In this document: in pieces, positions 18,417 to 26,563 of the stretch
How the letters are laid out: the number at the start of each line of letters is the position of its first letter
Numbering within the stretch: position 1 is the first letter of the stretch
NCBI GenBank assembly: GCA_019056595.1
Contig: CP036163.1
Span: forward strand, 4,712,001 to 4,776,000
Source of the DNA: Pectobacterium atrosepticum
Lineage (GTDB): Bacteria; Pseudomonadota; Gammaproteobacteria; Enterobacterales; Enterobacteriaceae
Reading direction: 5' to 3'
Length of the DNA stretch: 64,000 bases
Made by a program: the position numbers and the translations under genes
Notes under the pieces: generated by a model
Database searches by the model: none
The model's input: the letters and a program-made list of their open reading frames with translations, nothing else
What the model was told of the DNA's origin: nothing

Positions 18417-18578
18417 TATGGTAGCATACGGGCAGGCTGTAGTTCTGACTGACTCAGGTTACAGTTTGTTCTGTGGGTAAGAACACTGTTCATATAACTA
18501 ATAATCACACCAAATACTTGGATATGAGTTTTATGTATTTCTAAAATAATGAACGTTGTCATCAGAGGGAGGGAGGGC

Positions 18579-19304
18579 ATGCTGTGGAGAGTTGTTCGTA
18601 TCGACTTCACTGAGCGTTGTGCCTGTGTGTTCGGCAGTAAGACACACGACATCACGTCTGGTAAGGGCTTTGTTGTTGTTGATCATGAGGGTAACGAACG
18701 GTTCGCAGGTCCTGACTGTGTGCGGAATCCCAATTACGTCAGTAATCCTGGGGAAAAAGTTCCTGATTTGACGAAAGGATGTTTAGAGCCAGGGGGGGAA
18801 GTGGGTGGGGATACCTCTAAGGCACCGCCCAAAATAGCCACTGGGAAAGTAGGGGGCACGTCTAAAAAGGACGATCATAGTAACCAAAATGCTATTGCTT
18901 ATTTGCTACTACGTGTTGAGAAACTTAAAAATTTTCCCAAAATAAAATACAAAAAACTTGATGAGCTATATGAGCGTTATCAACGTGATAGTTTAACCGA
19001 GGGTGATTTTATTTTCTTGAATAGGTTAATTGAGAGCAAATCATTTCCTGAATATTCTCTTAGGAATTTACAGGCTATATACGCTTGTGAATTTTGGATT
19101 AATCAATTTATAAAAGTTAATCAAGATAAAGATCTAAGCTATGTCGACAGTCTGAAAAGCTATCTTCATGCAAAACTAGCATTAACACCATCTCAAATTA
19201 GTGGATTAAACAAGTGGTTCGATAATTCTAGCGGGCGAAAAATGGTCAGATTAAAACCCAATCCTTTTGTTATTGACCCCTCTGAATACTGGAAGAAAGA
19301 TTAA
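18579..19304 (+). CDS. Unknown protein next to the island integrase
   Basis: About 241 residues in two parts. The first 75 residues are rich in Gly, Val and Cys and look like a small beta domain (CACVFGSKTHD, GFVVVDHEGNERFAG). After a Gly/Lys/Thr-rich linker a helical, charged domain of about 140 residues follows. The second part is distinctly AT-rich, the first is not, which suggests a fusion of DNA of two origins. I prefer the ATG at 18579 because GAGGGAGG lies upstream; an in-frame ATG at 18549 is possible. I do not recognise the family. The position beside an integrase and a defence operon makes a defence role possible, but this is only context. Confidence 0.6.
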   Translation: MLWRVVRIDFTERCACVFGSKTHDITSGKGFVVVDHEGNERFAGPDCVRNPNYVSNPGEKVPDLTKGCLEPGGEVGGDTSKAPPKIATGKVGGTSKKDDHSNQNAIAYLLLRVEKLKNFPKIKYKKLDELYERYQRDSLTEGDFIFLNRLIESKSFPEYSLRNLQAIYACEFWINQFIKVNQDKDLSYVDSLKSYLHAKLALTPSQISGLNKWFDNSSGRKMVRLKPNPFVIDPSEYWKKD

Positions 19305-19441
19305 TTTAATATTCTTTCGTTAGTAATACCTATAAAGGTCACACTAGGCTGTGTCCCGTAACTATTTTGTGTACAGTTCAGCATTGTCATAACTGTACAA
19401 AAAAATGCTAAGCGATAAAGAACGACCAAATAGATGAATAT

Positions 19442-19750
19442 TTAACCAAAAATCATATCTCGGAAATGATTCTTGCAGCACTTTTTAGCGTGTAGGGAAG
19501 TTAAGGGACAGACCCTAAAACAGGTGTGCTTACAGTCGCATAACACGGTTTTAGATGGGTAACCATTTCGGGTATTAGAGCCTGATTTAGGGGCATTTTT
19601 CTCGTGCCAGAGATGCTCAGTGAGTTCAGCATTGAGCGCCGTTTCGACGGTTAACTTCGTCAACATGCGGGAAAACGCATTGAGGTCAGCTTCGGTTTTA
19701 AGGCCTTTAGCCAATTCAGCAGCCAGTGCTTTGAGTTTCTTTTCGCCCAT
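19442..19750 (-). pseudogene. IS256-type transposase relic (N-terminal part)
   Basis: From the ATG at 19750 about 70 residues match the start of IS256-family transposases (GEKKLKALAAELAKGLK, then ALNAELTEHLWHEKNAPKSG, then NTRNGY-SKTVLCD). After that the frame breaks and the remaining 300 or more residues, including the catalytic Asp and Glu, are missing. It is an inactive remnant separating the integrase region from the qat operon. Confidence 0.85.
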
Positions 19751-19868
19751 CGTTGCCTGTCTCTGTTGTTGGAGTGAACATATCAAAAAAGGCAATTACA
19801 CAATGTAAATTACAGTCTCTTGTACGTTGGTATAGTGAGCACTGTAACACCTTCAATTTTCACATATA

Positions 19869-20600
19869 TTACCGACCTAACGAAAGAATTCTTCGGAAAT
19901 TATGTTCTAATTTTTCCTCAGCAGTGTCTAAATCACAACCCCATATTTCTGAAATACCTTTAATGGCTTTATCCACATCCCAAGGAAATAAATTTCTTCC
20001 ATATAACTTCGCAAAAGGAGCATCCGTTTCTGTCAATAATCTATCTTTAGGTATTCGCCCTATTATATCCTTCCCTTTTTTTGAATTTAACATTGCCGGC
20101 CCAACTGAGAACCACGCTCCAATATCTATCGCTTTATCAAGCTCTGTTTTTGTGCCAGTAAACCAATGAAATATTGGAACTCCGTCAATCCCTTTTAATT
20201 CATCCACAACTTTATCTGCACATCCTCGTGAATGTATGGACATAATCCTCCCTCCTTGATTATTTACCTCCCTTAAAATATGCCTGAACACTTTCAGTTG
20301 GATCTCAGCATAGTTTTTATAATCCGCCCCACCATCAAGCCCTATCTCTCCAACATATTTTACTTGAGGTAGTAAAATATCAAAGATGCCTAATTCTTCG
20401 TGCCTCAAGTGGGCTAATTCAGGATGAAGTCCTAAAGCAGTTTTTATTCTTTTGCAGCCAGAAACAAGTTTATTGCTACCAATATACGCTTGCGGCGTAG
20501 TTGTGACAGAAAGGACATATAGTCCTTTCTTATCACATTGATTAATAATCTCATTTGGATCTTTATATAGATCCAAATGACAATGCATATCAAATTTCAA
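19869..20600 (-). CDS. qatD: QatD, TatD-like nuclease of the Qat anti-phage system
   Basis: A 243-residue metal-dependent hydrolase of the TatD family. The metal ligands are visible: DMHCHLD (His6, His8), the Glu in VGEIGLDGG, His in IHSRG, His in FHWFTG and Asp in TETDAPF. TatD proteins are 3'-5' DNA exonucleases. In the QatABCD system, described as anti-phage in 2020, a TatD-like protein is the fourth subunit and the system needs all four genes. Its ATG overlaps the qatC stop by four bases. The DNA is AT-rich compared with the core genome. Confidence 0.92.
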   Translation of the reverse strand: MKFDMHCHLDLYKDPNEIINQCDKKGLYVLSVTTTPQAYIGSNKLVSGCKRIKTALGLHPELAHLRHEELGIFDILLPQVKYVGEIGLDGGADYKNYAEIQLKVFRHILREVNNQGGRIMSIHSRGCADKVVDELKGIDGVPIFHWFTGTKTELDKAIDIGAWFSVGPAMLNSKKGKDIIGRIPKDRLLTETDAPFAKLYGRNLFPWDVDKAIKGISEIWGCDLDTAEEKLEHNFRRILSLGR

Positions 20601-21937
20601 ACCAGTTTTTCCTTTTTCAAGAAAGCTTCCACTTCTTGTAATCCTTCAAAGAATACATTTTCATACTTGCTGACATCCTGCTCTTTAAGCTTTCCAGATT
20701 TCAATACCCACGCCTTCAAATTTCTTTTTTTAGCATTTTCAATCGCCATCATTACTGAGAAGATATCATCTCTTCCATCTTTTTTATTCTTAACAAAATT
20801 CCGTAAATTAGCATATGATGCCTGGTGATATGTTATTGTTTCTTGAATTCCTCCTCTTAGTAGGGATGCTCGCCTTATCATGCAAGGCACACAATAGCCA
20901 CATTGTTTATGTTTTCTTTTCCAGTGGCTGCATGAAACTGTGGAATCAACAACTTGGGCTAATGTATTCTTATCTTTACATTGACTAACCATTTTCCCTT
21001 TTGTTTCGAATTGATACGGGTTAGTAAAATTCATTTTAATCCCTATGTCATCAAAAATAGACTGTATCATTTCCATAAAATGTGGATGAGTAGTTCTTGT
21101 GCTAAGCGAACCTATTCGGCGATTTGTTAGTGGTGCATTCAAGGAGATAAAGCCATTCTCAGGGACATAAATAGATATATTACTATAGTCATTAGCTTTC
21201 ATTACGGCATCTGCACCAACAGCGGCAAATGCCAAGAAGTTCAAGCTTCTTGTTCTCATTGTAATATCTCTTTGCATACCTCTTCCTATAGGGTTTGCAC
21301 TGGTACATAGCCTTGAAAATGACCCTATACTTTTAATCCCCTCGGCTATTTTTTCTTGTTTGGCCTTATCTCCTTTGTAAGAATGGCTTATTAGTAATGG
21401 TTTTTTTCCGTCGGTTAGAAGATCAATAACACCTATTGCGCTGTCCAATCCTCCTGAAAATAGAGAAATACAATCTAACCCATTTAAATTTATCAACCTA
21501 CGACCATTAACTGGTTTAAATGGAACAGGAGGTTTCATTCCATCTTTTTTAAAGTCGAAACTCCAGACATCTCCACTCAAGAACTGTAAGGCTTTTTCAA
21601 TATTTTCTTTATTCTTTATCCAAATAGATGGATTTATGACCCTAACAGATACGTTTATGTCCCGTGTCCAACCATCAAAGCAATCATCACGAACTATAAA
21701 TGTATCAGCGGCTGTCACGGCCATTGATATTGTCAGAAAATCCATCACCTCATCTGATATTTGAAATCCTAATCTTTTAATTGCGTCGTATACCGGTTTT
21801 CCTATAGTTGCAATATCATCACGAGGTTTAATTCCATTCTTCGCAACGACGCCATCACGGTTATAAATTTGAACTGAAATTGTAGAATCATTCGATGCTG
21901 GCAACCGACTATAATTATGATCTATATAAATATTCAT
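20597..21937 (-). CDS. qatC: QatC, QueC-like protein of the Qat anti-phage system
   Basis: A 446-residue protein. Residues 1-150 are a domain special to the family. At 161-166 is SGGLDS, the ATP-pyrophosphatase (PP-loop) motif of the QueC group, which makes the 7-deazaguanine precursor preQ0. Near the C-terminus a Cys cluster (CSHWKRKHKQCGYCVPCMIRR in part) matches the zinc site of QueC. It is longer than QueC (about 230 residues), as QatC proteins are. Overlaps of four bases with qatB and qatD show a single coupled operon. The exact chemistry in defence is unknown. Confidence 0.92.
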   Translation of the reverse strand: MNIYIDHNYSRLPASNDSTISVQIYNRDGVVAKNGIKPRDDIATIGKPVYDAIKRLGFQISDEVMDFLTISMAVTAADTFIVRDDCFDGWTRDINVSVRVINPSIWIKNKENIEKALQFLSGDVWSFDFKKDGMKPPVPFKPVNGRRLINLNGLDCISLFSGGLDSAIGVIDLLTDGKKPLLISHSYKGDKAKQEKIAEGIKSIGSFSRLCTSANPIGRGMQRDITMRTRSLNFLAFAAVGADAVMKANDYSNISIYVPENGFISLNAPLTNRRIGSLSTRTTHPHFMEMIQSIFDDIGIKMNFTNPYQFETKGKMVSQCKDKNTLAQVVDSTVSCSHWKRKHKQCGYCVPCMIRRASLLRGGIQETITYHQASYANLRNFVKNKKDGRDDIFSVMMAIENAKKRNLKAWVLKSGKLKEQDVSKYENVFFEGLQEVEAFLKKEKLV

Positions 21938-22680
21938 TCGCTATACCCCTTCCATTCATCCCAAACTTCAGTAATAACATCTTTTTGAATTTTAATTATA
22001 TCTGACTTTGAAAAGGACCTAATATTTTTACTTATTTTCGGTTCCATATGGTTATCAACTATTGCACTGATATACTCATGCAAATCATTTTCTGCATTCT
22101 GCAATTCTTTCGCTGATTGTGCATTATTCCAAGCTTTCCCTACATCCATTGTAACTTGAATAAAAATACTATCAGTTAAATAGCAAATCATCGTTTCAAT
22201 TAGAACATCGTCTGTAATATCTTGTGGGTTAAATGTAGTCTTCCCATCTAAAGCTTCGACTAAAGCATCATTCATTGCGGTTTGAATTTTATCGGCATCC
22301 TCACTCCCATCAGAGAGGGCTTGGGATATTCTTGCAATTGCGTCTTCACATGAGAGCCCATTAAGGCTACTCAGGTCAATTATAGGATTACTGTTCTGAT
22401 AGTTTGCAACTCCATCATTTAGTAATTCAAATAAATTACCACCAGCACTAACAATATTACCAAGTCGCTCGTTAGCTGAATCTCCTCCACCTGTTACTTG
22501 TCGGGAGTAGCGTCCAAGAGCACCTTTTAGTGAAGCGATATCTCTGCTTCGAGCAAATCGACCAAAAAGAGTCCTAAAACCGCTTAAGTTTTTATTTTCT
22601 CCATTTTTTGTTTGATCTGCCCAAGGTGGAACAAGGGCATTTCCGTTTTTAGGTCCTTTACTTGACTGTGACGTCCCCAT
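21934..22680 (-). CDS. qatB: QatB, subunit of the Qat anti-phage system
   Basis: A 248-residue soluble protein with no enzymatic motif. It starts with a Ser/Gly/Pro-rich segment containing LVPPWADQ, a feature of QatB-type proteins, followed by a mostly helical domain. Identification rests on position between the KAP ATPase and the QueC-like gene and on this N-terminus. The ATG has a very good TAAGGAGG site. It begins nine bases after qatA and overlaps qatC by four bases. Confidence 0.88.
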   Translation of the reverse strand: MGTSQSSKGPKNGNALVPPWADQTKNGENKNLSGFRTLFGRFARSRDIASLKGALGRYSRQVTGGGDSANERLGNIVSAGGNLFELLNDGVANYQNSNPIIDLSSLNGLSCEDAIARISQALSDGSEDADKIQTAMNDALVEALDGKTTFNPQDITDDVLIETMICYLTDSIFIQVTMDVGKAWNNAQSAKELQNAENDLHEYISAIVDNHMEPKISKNIRSFSKSDIIKIQKDVITEVWDEWKGYSE

Positions 22681-22689
22681 ATTTCCTCC

Positions 22690-24459
22690 TTATTTAAACC
22701 AATTTTTTTCTTTTATAAGCGCATTCATCCAATGCGGATTATCGTTTATGCCACTTATAAATCTTTTAAGGATTTTTCCTGCTTCGATATGCTTATCTGC
22801 AATTAATACAGCCCCAGCAAAACCAGCAGGTTGTTTACTCCATTCAGTTATAGTTCTAAGGTGTTCAATCAAACTTTCCATAACTGGAATAAACTCATCT
22901 TGAGATATATCGCGTAACGCAGTTAAAGCGACTTGAGAACTTTTTCTTGTCGTTGTAATCAATACACTTAACGCATCCCTTGCTTTTGGAGACAAACCCA
23001 TTACATAATGGCCTGCTGGCATTGTTTCGCGTGATAAATAGATTGATGCTCGTAAATCCTTATCACTCAATTTTGGTTCGATATCAAACCACTTTAAAAT
23101 AAAATCACTGATTGCATCATCTTTTGTCCAGGATTCTGGTACAGAATCAGGTAATTCCTTAGGTTTCGTGCTTTCTATTTCACTAAATAATTTCTTGTAG
23201 TCTTTATTAGTATCAATCATTGAATATAAATCATTGGCAGCAGTCTCTCCTGCACATCTTTCAAATATTACTAACTTCGTAATGACGTTCTCATCTAATG
23301 AGATACTTCTTCTTCTAGCAATATTTGATCTCATTTTTACAACATTTAGTAATCTCTTAACTATTCTTGGATTACCATGTATTATTGGTGAGGTTGCAAA
23401 TATAGGTGCCAACCGGTCTACTTGATCATATGCCCTTGCTAATTCTAAATTATTTTCTCCTTCTAGTATTTTTATAGCATCTTCTTTCTTCATAGGATCC
23501 TTATGCCATGATTCCTGTAAAGACTTCTCCAATGCTATCCTTAGCTTTTCTACCAAATCACTATTTACCCCTGCATTAACTGCATGAAGCATGAAAAGAT
23601 ATGATCTTATTTCTAAAAGACCTGTTCTTGGAACTCGGATAGGGACTTGTATTAGTTTATCCAAGTAATCAATATGGTGTCTTGCCGAAGTTCCTTTGAA
23701 GTACTCTGATACGGATGTTCTTATCATATCTTCATCAGCAGCAATCACAAATGCCGTATTTGGTAGGAATAGAAATAATCGTATAGCTTCTAATGTTTGT
23801 ATAGCATTTTGTGGCAAGCAACGATCTAGGTTATCAATGAAAACAATTAAATTCTTCCCTAAGTCTTTTAAAATTACACTATATTCTTCTCTAAATAAAT
23901 TTATTTGCTGTGGTGGCGTTAATACTTCTTTATCTTTAATTAATCCACTATTTGCGAATTCATTTCCTGTACTAATGGCTTCTTGGTATGTGTTTTCATT
24001 AACACCGTTACTGATAATATTTTTAATTGCTCCAACCCCCTTAGAAACCATCCCACCAGTGGGAATGCCGAGAGCTAAAGCAATGCCTTCTAGGGTGTAG
24101 CCTAATGCCCTCACTTTATCTACTCGGTTAAATAAACTGAATGTCTTCTCTACAAGGCTTGGGTCTCCTTGGGCTGCTTCGTTAAGTTTGGTTGCAATTA
24201 CTTCCAGTAATGCAGCTCTTGCGTCATCATATCCCTGATACAGCCAGGCATCGAAATTTACAACTAAGATATCTTTACCATCTTCTTCACTTATCTGTTT
24301 TTCTATAATTTTTAGTAGTGAGGATTTCCCAGCGCCCCAGTTACCAAATATTCCAATAGATACTGGTAACATATTTTCAGACTTCAATATATCCACTGCT
24401 AGACTTGAAACTTCGCCAAAATTTAAGTAATCAATGTTGGATTCTACGTCAGCCCACAT
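22690..24459 (-). CDS. qatA: QatA, KAP-family P-loop ATPase of the Qat anti-phage system
   Basis: About 589 residues. The KAP-type NTPase has a Walker A near residues 39-46 (GNWGAGKSS), a long insertion and a Walker B (NLIVFIDNLDRC), followed by a C-terminal helical region. KAP ATPases occur in several defence systems, and in Qat this is the first gene. Start at ATG 24459 is chosen because AGGGAG lies five bases upstream; a GTG two codons earlier is possible. All four qat genes are full-length, so the system looks intact. The operon reads toward the island's left end and is flanked by IS relics. Confidence 0.93.
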   Translation of the reverse strand: MWADVESNIDYLNFGEVSSLAVDILKSENMLPVSIGIFGNWGAGKSSLLKIIEKQISEEDGKDILVVNFDAWLYQGYDDARAALLEVIATKLNEAAQGDPSLVEKTFSLFNRVDKVRALGYTLEGIALALGIPTGGMVSKGVGAIKNIISNGVNENTYQEAISTGNEFANSGLIKDKEVLTPPQQINLFREEYSVILKDLGKNLIVFIDNLDRCLPQNAIQTLEAIRLFLFLPNTAFVIAADEDMIRTSVSEYFKGTSARHHIDYLDKLIQVPIRVPRTGLLEIRSYLFMLHAVNAGVNSDLVEKLRIALEKSLQESWHKDPMKKEDAIKILEGENNLELARAYDQVDRLAPIFATSPIIHGNPRIVKRLLNVVKMRSNIARRRSISLDENVITKLVIFERCAGETAANDLYSMIDTNKDYKKLFSEIESTKPKELPDSVPESWTKDDAISDFILKWFDIEPKLSDKDLRASIYLSRETMPAGHYVMGLSPKARDALSVLITTTRKSSQVALTALRDISQDEFIPVMESLIEHLRTITEWSKQPAGFAGAVLIADKHIEAGKILKRFISGINDNPHWMNALIKEKNWFK

Positions 24460-24553
24460 GTGCACTCCCTATTGTTAAACGGCGAACAAACACTTTTATT
24501 AATTTCAGATTGTAATTATTGCGTGGTAATCTATTTGCAATAGAACAGTATTA

Positions 24554-24880
24554 CTAACAAGTTTCGTTTAAGGGTGGATACTTAGCCGAAGCAAGTAGCA
24601 TATTGTATAATTTAGGAGCAGTCATAAACATATGCAACTCAATCCTTTGTAATGCTTCAAAAACCCGTTCCTGATCAAGTTCTGCATACCTTTCTGTTGG
24701 ATCTGTTGTATTACGGTTGTTAAGTAATCTTTTAACGACTGATGTTGAAAGACCTATATTCATCGTTTCAGCAGCCTGGATCACCGGGTACTTGTGCTGC
24801 AGAACCAAATTGATACATTCCCGTTTGAACTCATGGGTAAACTTTTTTCTTCGCATTCTCACCTCGTTAGCATTGCTCAT
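24554..24880 (-). pseudogene. IS3-type transposase OrfA relic joined to unrelated sequence
   Basis: The first part (MRRKKFTHEFKRECINLV, then AAETMNIGLST) is the helix-turn-helix start of IS3-family OrfA. At about residue 45 the match stops and an unrelated helical stretch of some 60 residues follows to the stop. No OrfB with the DDE residues is present. TGTCCGAAATGATT at 24897-24910 resembles an IS3 end. It is a composite relic upstream of qatA. Confidence 0.7.
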
Positions 24881-25008
24881 TATATCTCTAACAAAGTGTC
24901 CGAAATGATTAGACCATTACTGTGGCAGGACTTACGCTGAGGGAGGGACGTCCATCACATCATTACAGTGTGAATGCGGTCATGAATGATACCTTTGAAT
25001 GCTGGGTA

Positions 25009-25890
25009 TTATGGCCTAAAAACCTGCCCTCGATGCCATTCCACAAACTGCTCAAGCGGGTAATACTCCCGCTTTTTAGGCAGAAACAGCGGCTTTCCCT
25101 CAAAATCCCAGAATAGCCGTTCGACAATCGTGCTGCCGTTTGCACCTTCAGAAACCATCAGTTTCATGCTGTTATCAATACTGATAACGCCAATATCAAA
25201 CGCAGAGTGATGTACTGAGCACAAAGCTAATCCGTTGGTCACGGTGCAAGGGCCACCATATTGCTTCCATTTGATGTGCGCCGCTTCGAGGCCGACAGGC
25301 GTTGCATCGTGTCGTAAATCATAACCACATACCGCACAGCGGTATTGATACGCACGTAGTACCGTTTGACGGAAATGAGGATCGCGAGACTTGCGTACAT
25401 CATCTAGCGACAGTTCCAGGCGGTTGGCAATTACGTCCTGAACACTTTCAGGAAAGTGCTCGCTTAAAATCTGCTGAGCCAGTTTATCGATAAGTTGAGG
25501 TTGTTTGCATAATAGTTGATAGCTGACTTCATCAAATCCCCCCATGACGCTGTGCTTAATCAGCTCACGATTTGGCGGCTCTTTACTCCCTTTCTGCGGT
25601 GAACAATACTCGTCGTTCTGCAACTGCCAAAAACCATCTCCCTTCAGCCGCCAGAAGGGCATTTCAGGGTAATGAGCACGCCGCTGCGGCCCAAAGCTGT
25701 TCAAAAGTGCCAAGAGCTGCGGACGGATTTCGTCTCCATAGTGAAACAGGCGCGGGTGTCCTTGTTGATAGGCCGATAGAACATAAAGCAGCAACAATGG
25801 CTTATGAGGCGCACGTTGATCACCTTTACGCCATATAGACATATTGGAAATTGCTGTTTGAAGTTCCTGGACAGATGGCATACGCAACAT
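25009..25890 (-). CDS. HNH endonuclease with a phosphorothioate-DNA-binding type N-terminus (type IV restriction)
   Basis: About 293 residues. The N-terminal part (ISNMSIWRKGDQRAPHKPLLLLYVL, then the conserved FWRLKGDGFWQL) fits the sulfur-binding domain of McrA-like enzymes that recognise phosphorothioated DNA. The C-terminal part is an HNH nuclease: CAVCGYDLR, EAAHIKW, NGLALCSVHHSAFD, with Cys pairs for zinc and the His-Asn-His residues intact. Such enzymes cut incoming DNA carrying foreign phosphorothioate marks. No dnd modification genes lie in the window. The ATG at 25890 is chosen by similarity of starts; another lies nine bases further in. Confidence 0.8.
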   Translation of the reverse strand: MLRMPSVQELQTAISNMSIWRKGDQRAPHKPLLLLYVLSAYQQGHPRLFHYGDEIRPQLLALLNSFGPQRRAHYPEMPFWRLKGDGFWQLQNDEYCSPQKGSKEPPNRELIKHSVMGGFDEVSYQLLCKQPQLIDKLAQQILSEHFPESVQDVIANRLELSLDDVRKSRDPHFRQTVLRAYQYRCAVCGYDLRHDATPVGLEAAHIKWKQYGGPCTVTNGLALCSVHHSAFDIGVISIDNSMKLMVSEGANGSTIVERLFWDFEGKPLFLPKKREYYPLEQFVEWHRGQVFRP

Positions 25891-25969
25891 GAGCTGAAAA
25901 GGGATATGTTGCGATAATGCTCGCAAAATCAGTGGGATTCAAGCCTCCTGTTGCTCTTAGAATGTTACC

Positions 25970-26515
25970 TCACGCCACCTTATCAACGTAGATAACCCTG
26001 TGATGTTGGGCATCGGTGATACGTTGCATATGTGAGATTCTGGCGATGAGTAAAAAGGTGAGCAGATCCTTTATGCCATATTTTCTGTAGATATTATTTT
26101 TCATGTTGTTGGCGGTTTTATGCGTTATCGCCATGTTTTTCGCGATGGTTTTTATGGCAACGCCATCCAGCCAATAGCCGAAAAATATTTTCTCATTCGG
26201 TGATAACGATATCGTCTTGCCTTTTATTTCTCTGAACGATGACAGGGCAGAGATCACTTTTTTAATCGTACTCATCGATGCGTGTTTTGATAACAGCAAT
26301 ACCTTTTTAGCCACCATCACGGGTGTATGTTTACGGTTATTTAGAATAATAATGAATGCCCGTTGACGGTCGGTAATGATGTGCGTCAGTAGCGTCATTT
26401 CGATACCGTGTTCAATATCAACAACAGTGATGGGTACATTACCGCCATCCTTATTTCCCAGACAGGTAAACGCCGCCGTGGTGAAAGGGCAGCGGCTGAA
26501 TATTTCAATGCTCAT
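25970..26515 (-). CDS. LuxR-type regulator downstream of the island flagellin
   Basis: A 181-residue protein. The C-terminal third has a LuxR-type helix-turn-helix: LSPNEKIFFGYWLDG, then AKNMAITHKTANNMKNNIYRKYGI, which aligns with the usual LSxRExxVLxLxAxG and TVKxHxxNIxxKL pattern. The N-terminal two thirds match no sensor domain I know; it lacks receiver-domain Asp and Lys residues. It follows the flagellin gene by 48 bases on the same strand and is likely co-transcribed. A role in switching between flagellins is a hypothesis from position only. Confidence 0.7.
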   Translation of the reverse strand: MSIEIFSRCPFTTAAFTCLGNKDGGNVPITVVDIEHGIEMTLLTHIITDRQRAFIIILNNRKHTPVMVAKKVLLLSKHASMSTIKKVISALSSFREIKGKTISLSPNEKIFFGYWLDGVAIKTIAKNMAITHKTANNMKNNIYRKYGIKDLLTFLLIARISHMQRITDAQHHRVIYVDKVA

Positions 26516-26563
26516 GGCGATAGTGGTTCAGTAGAAAATAGCAAAGTGATATCTGACGACGCA

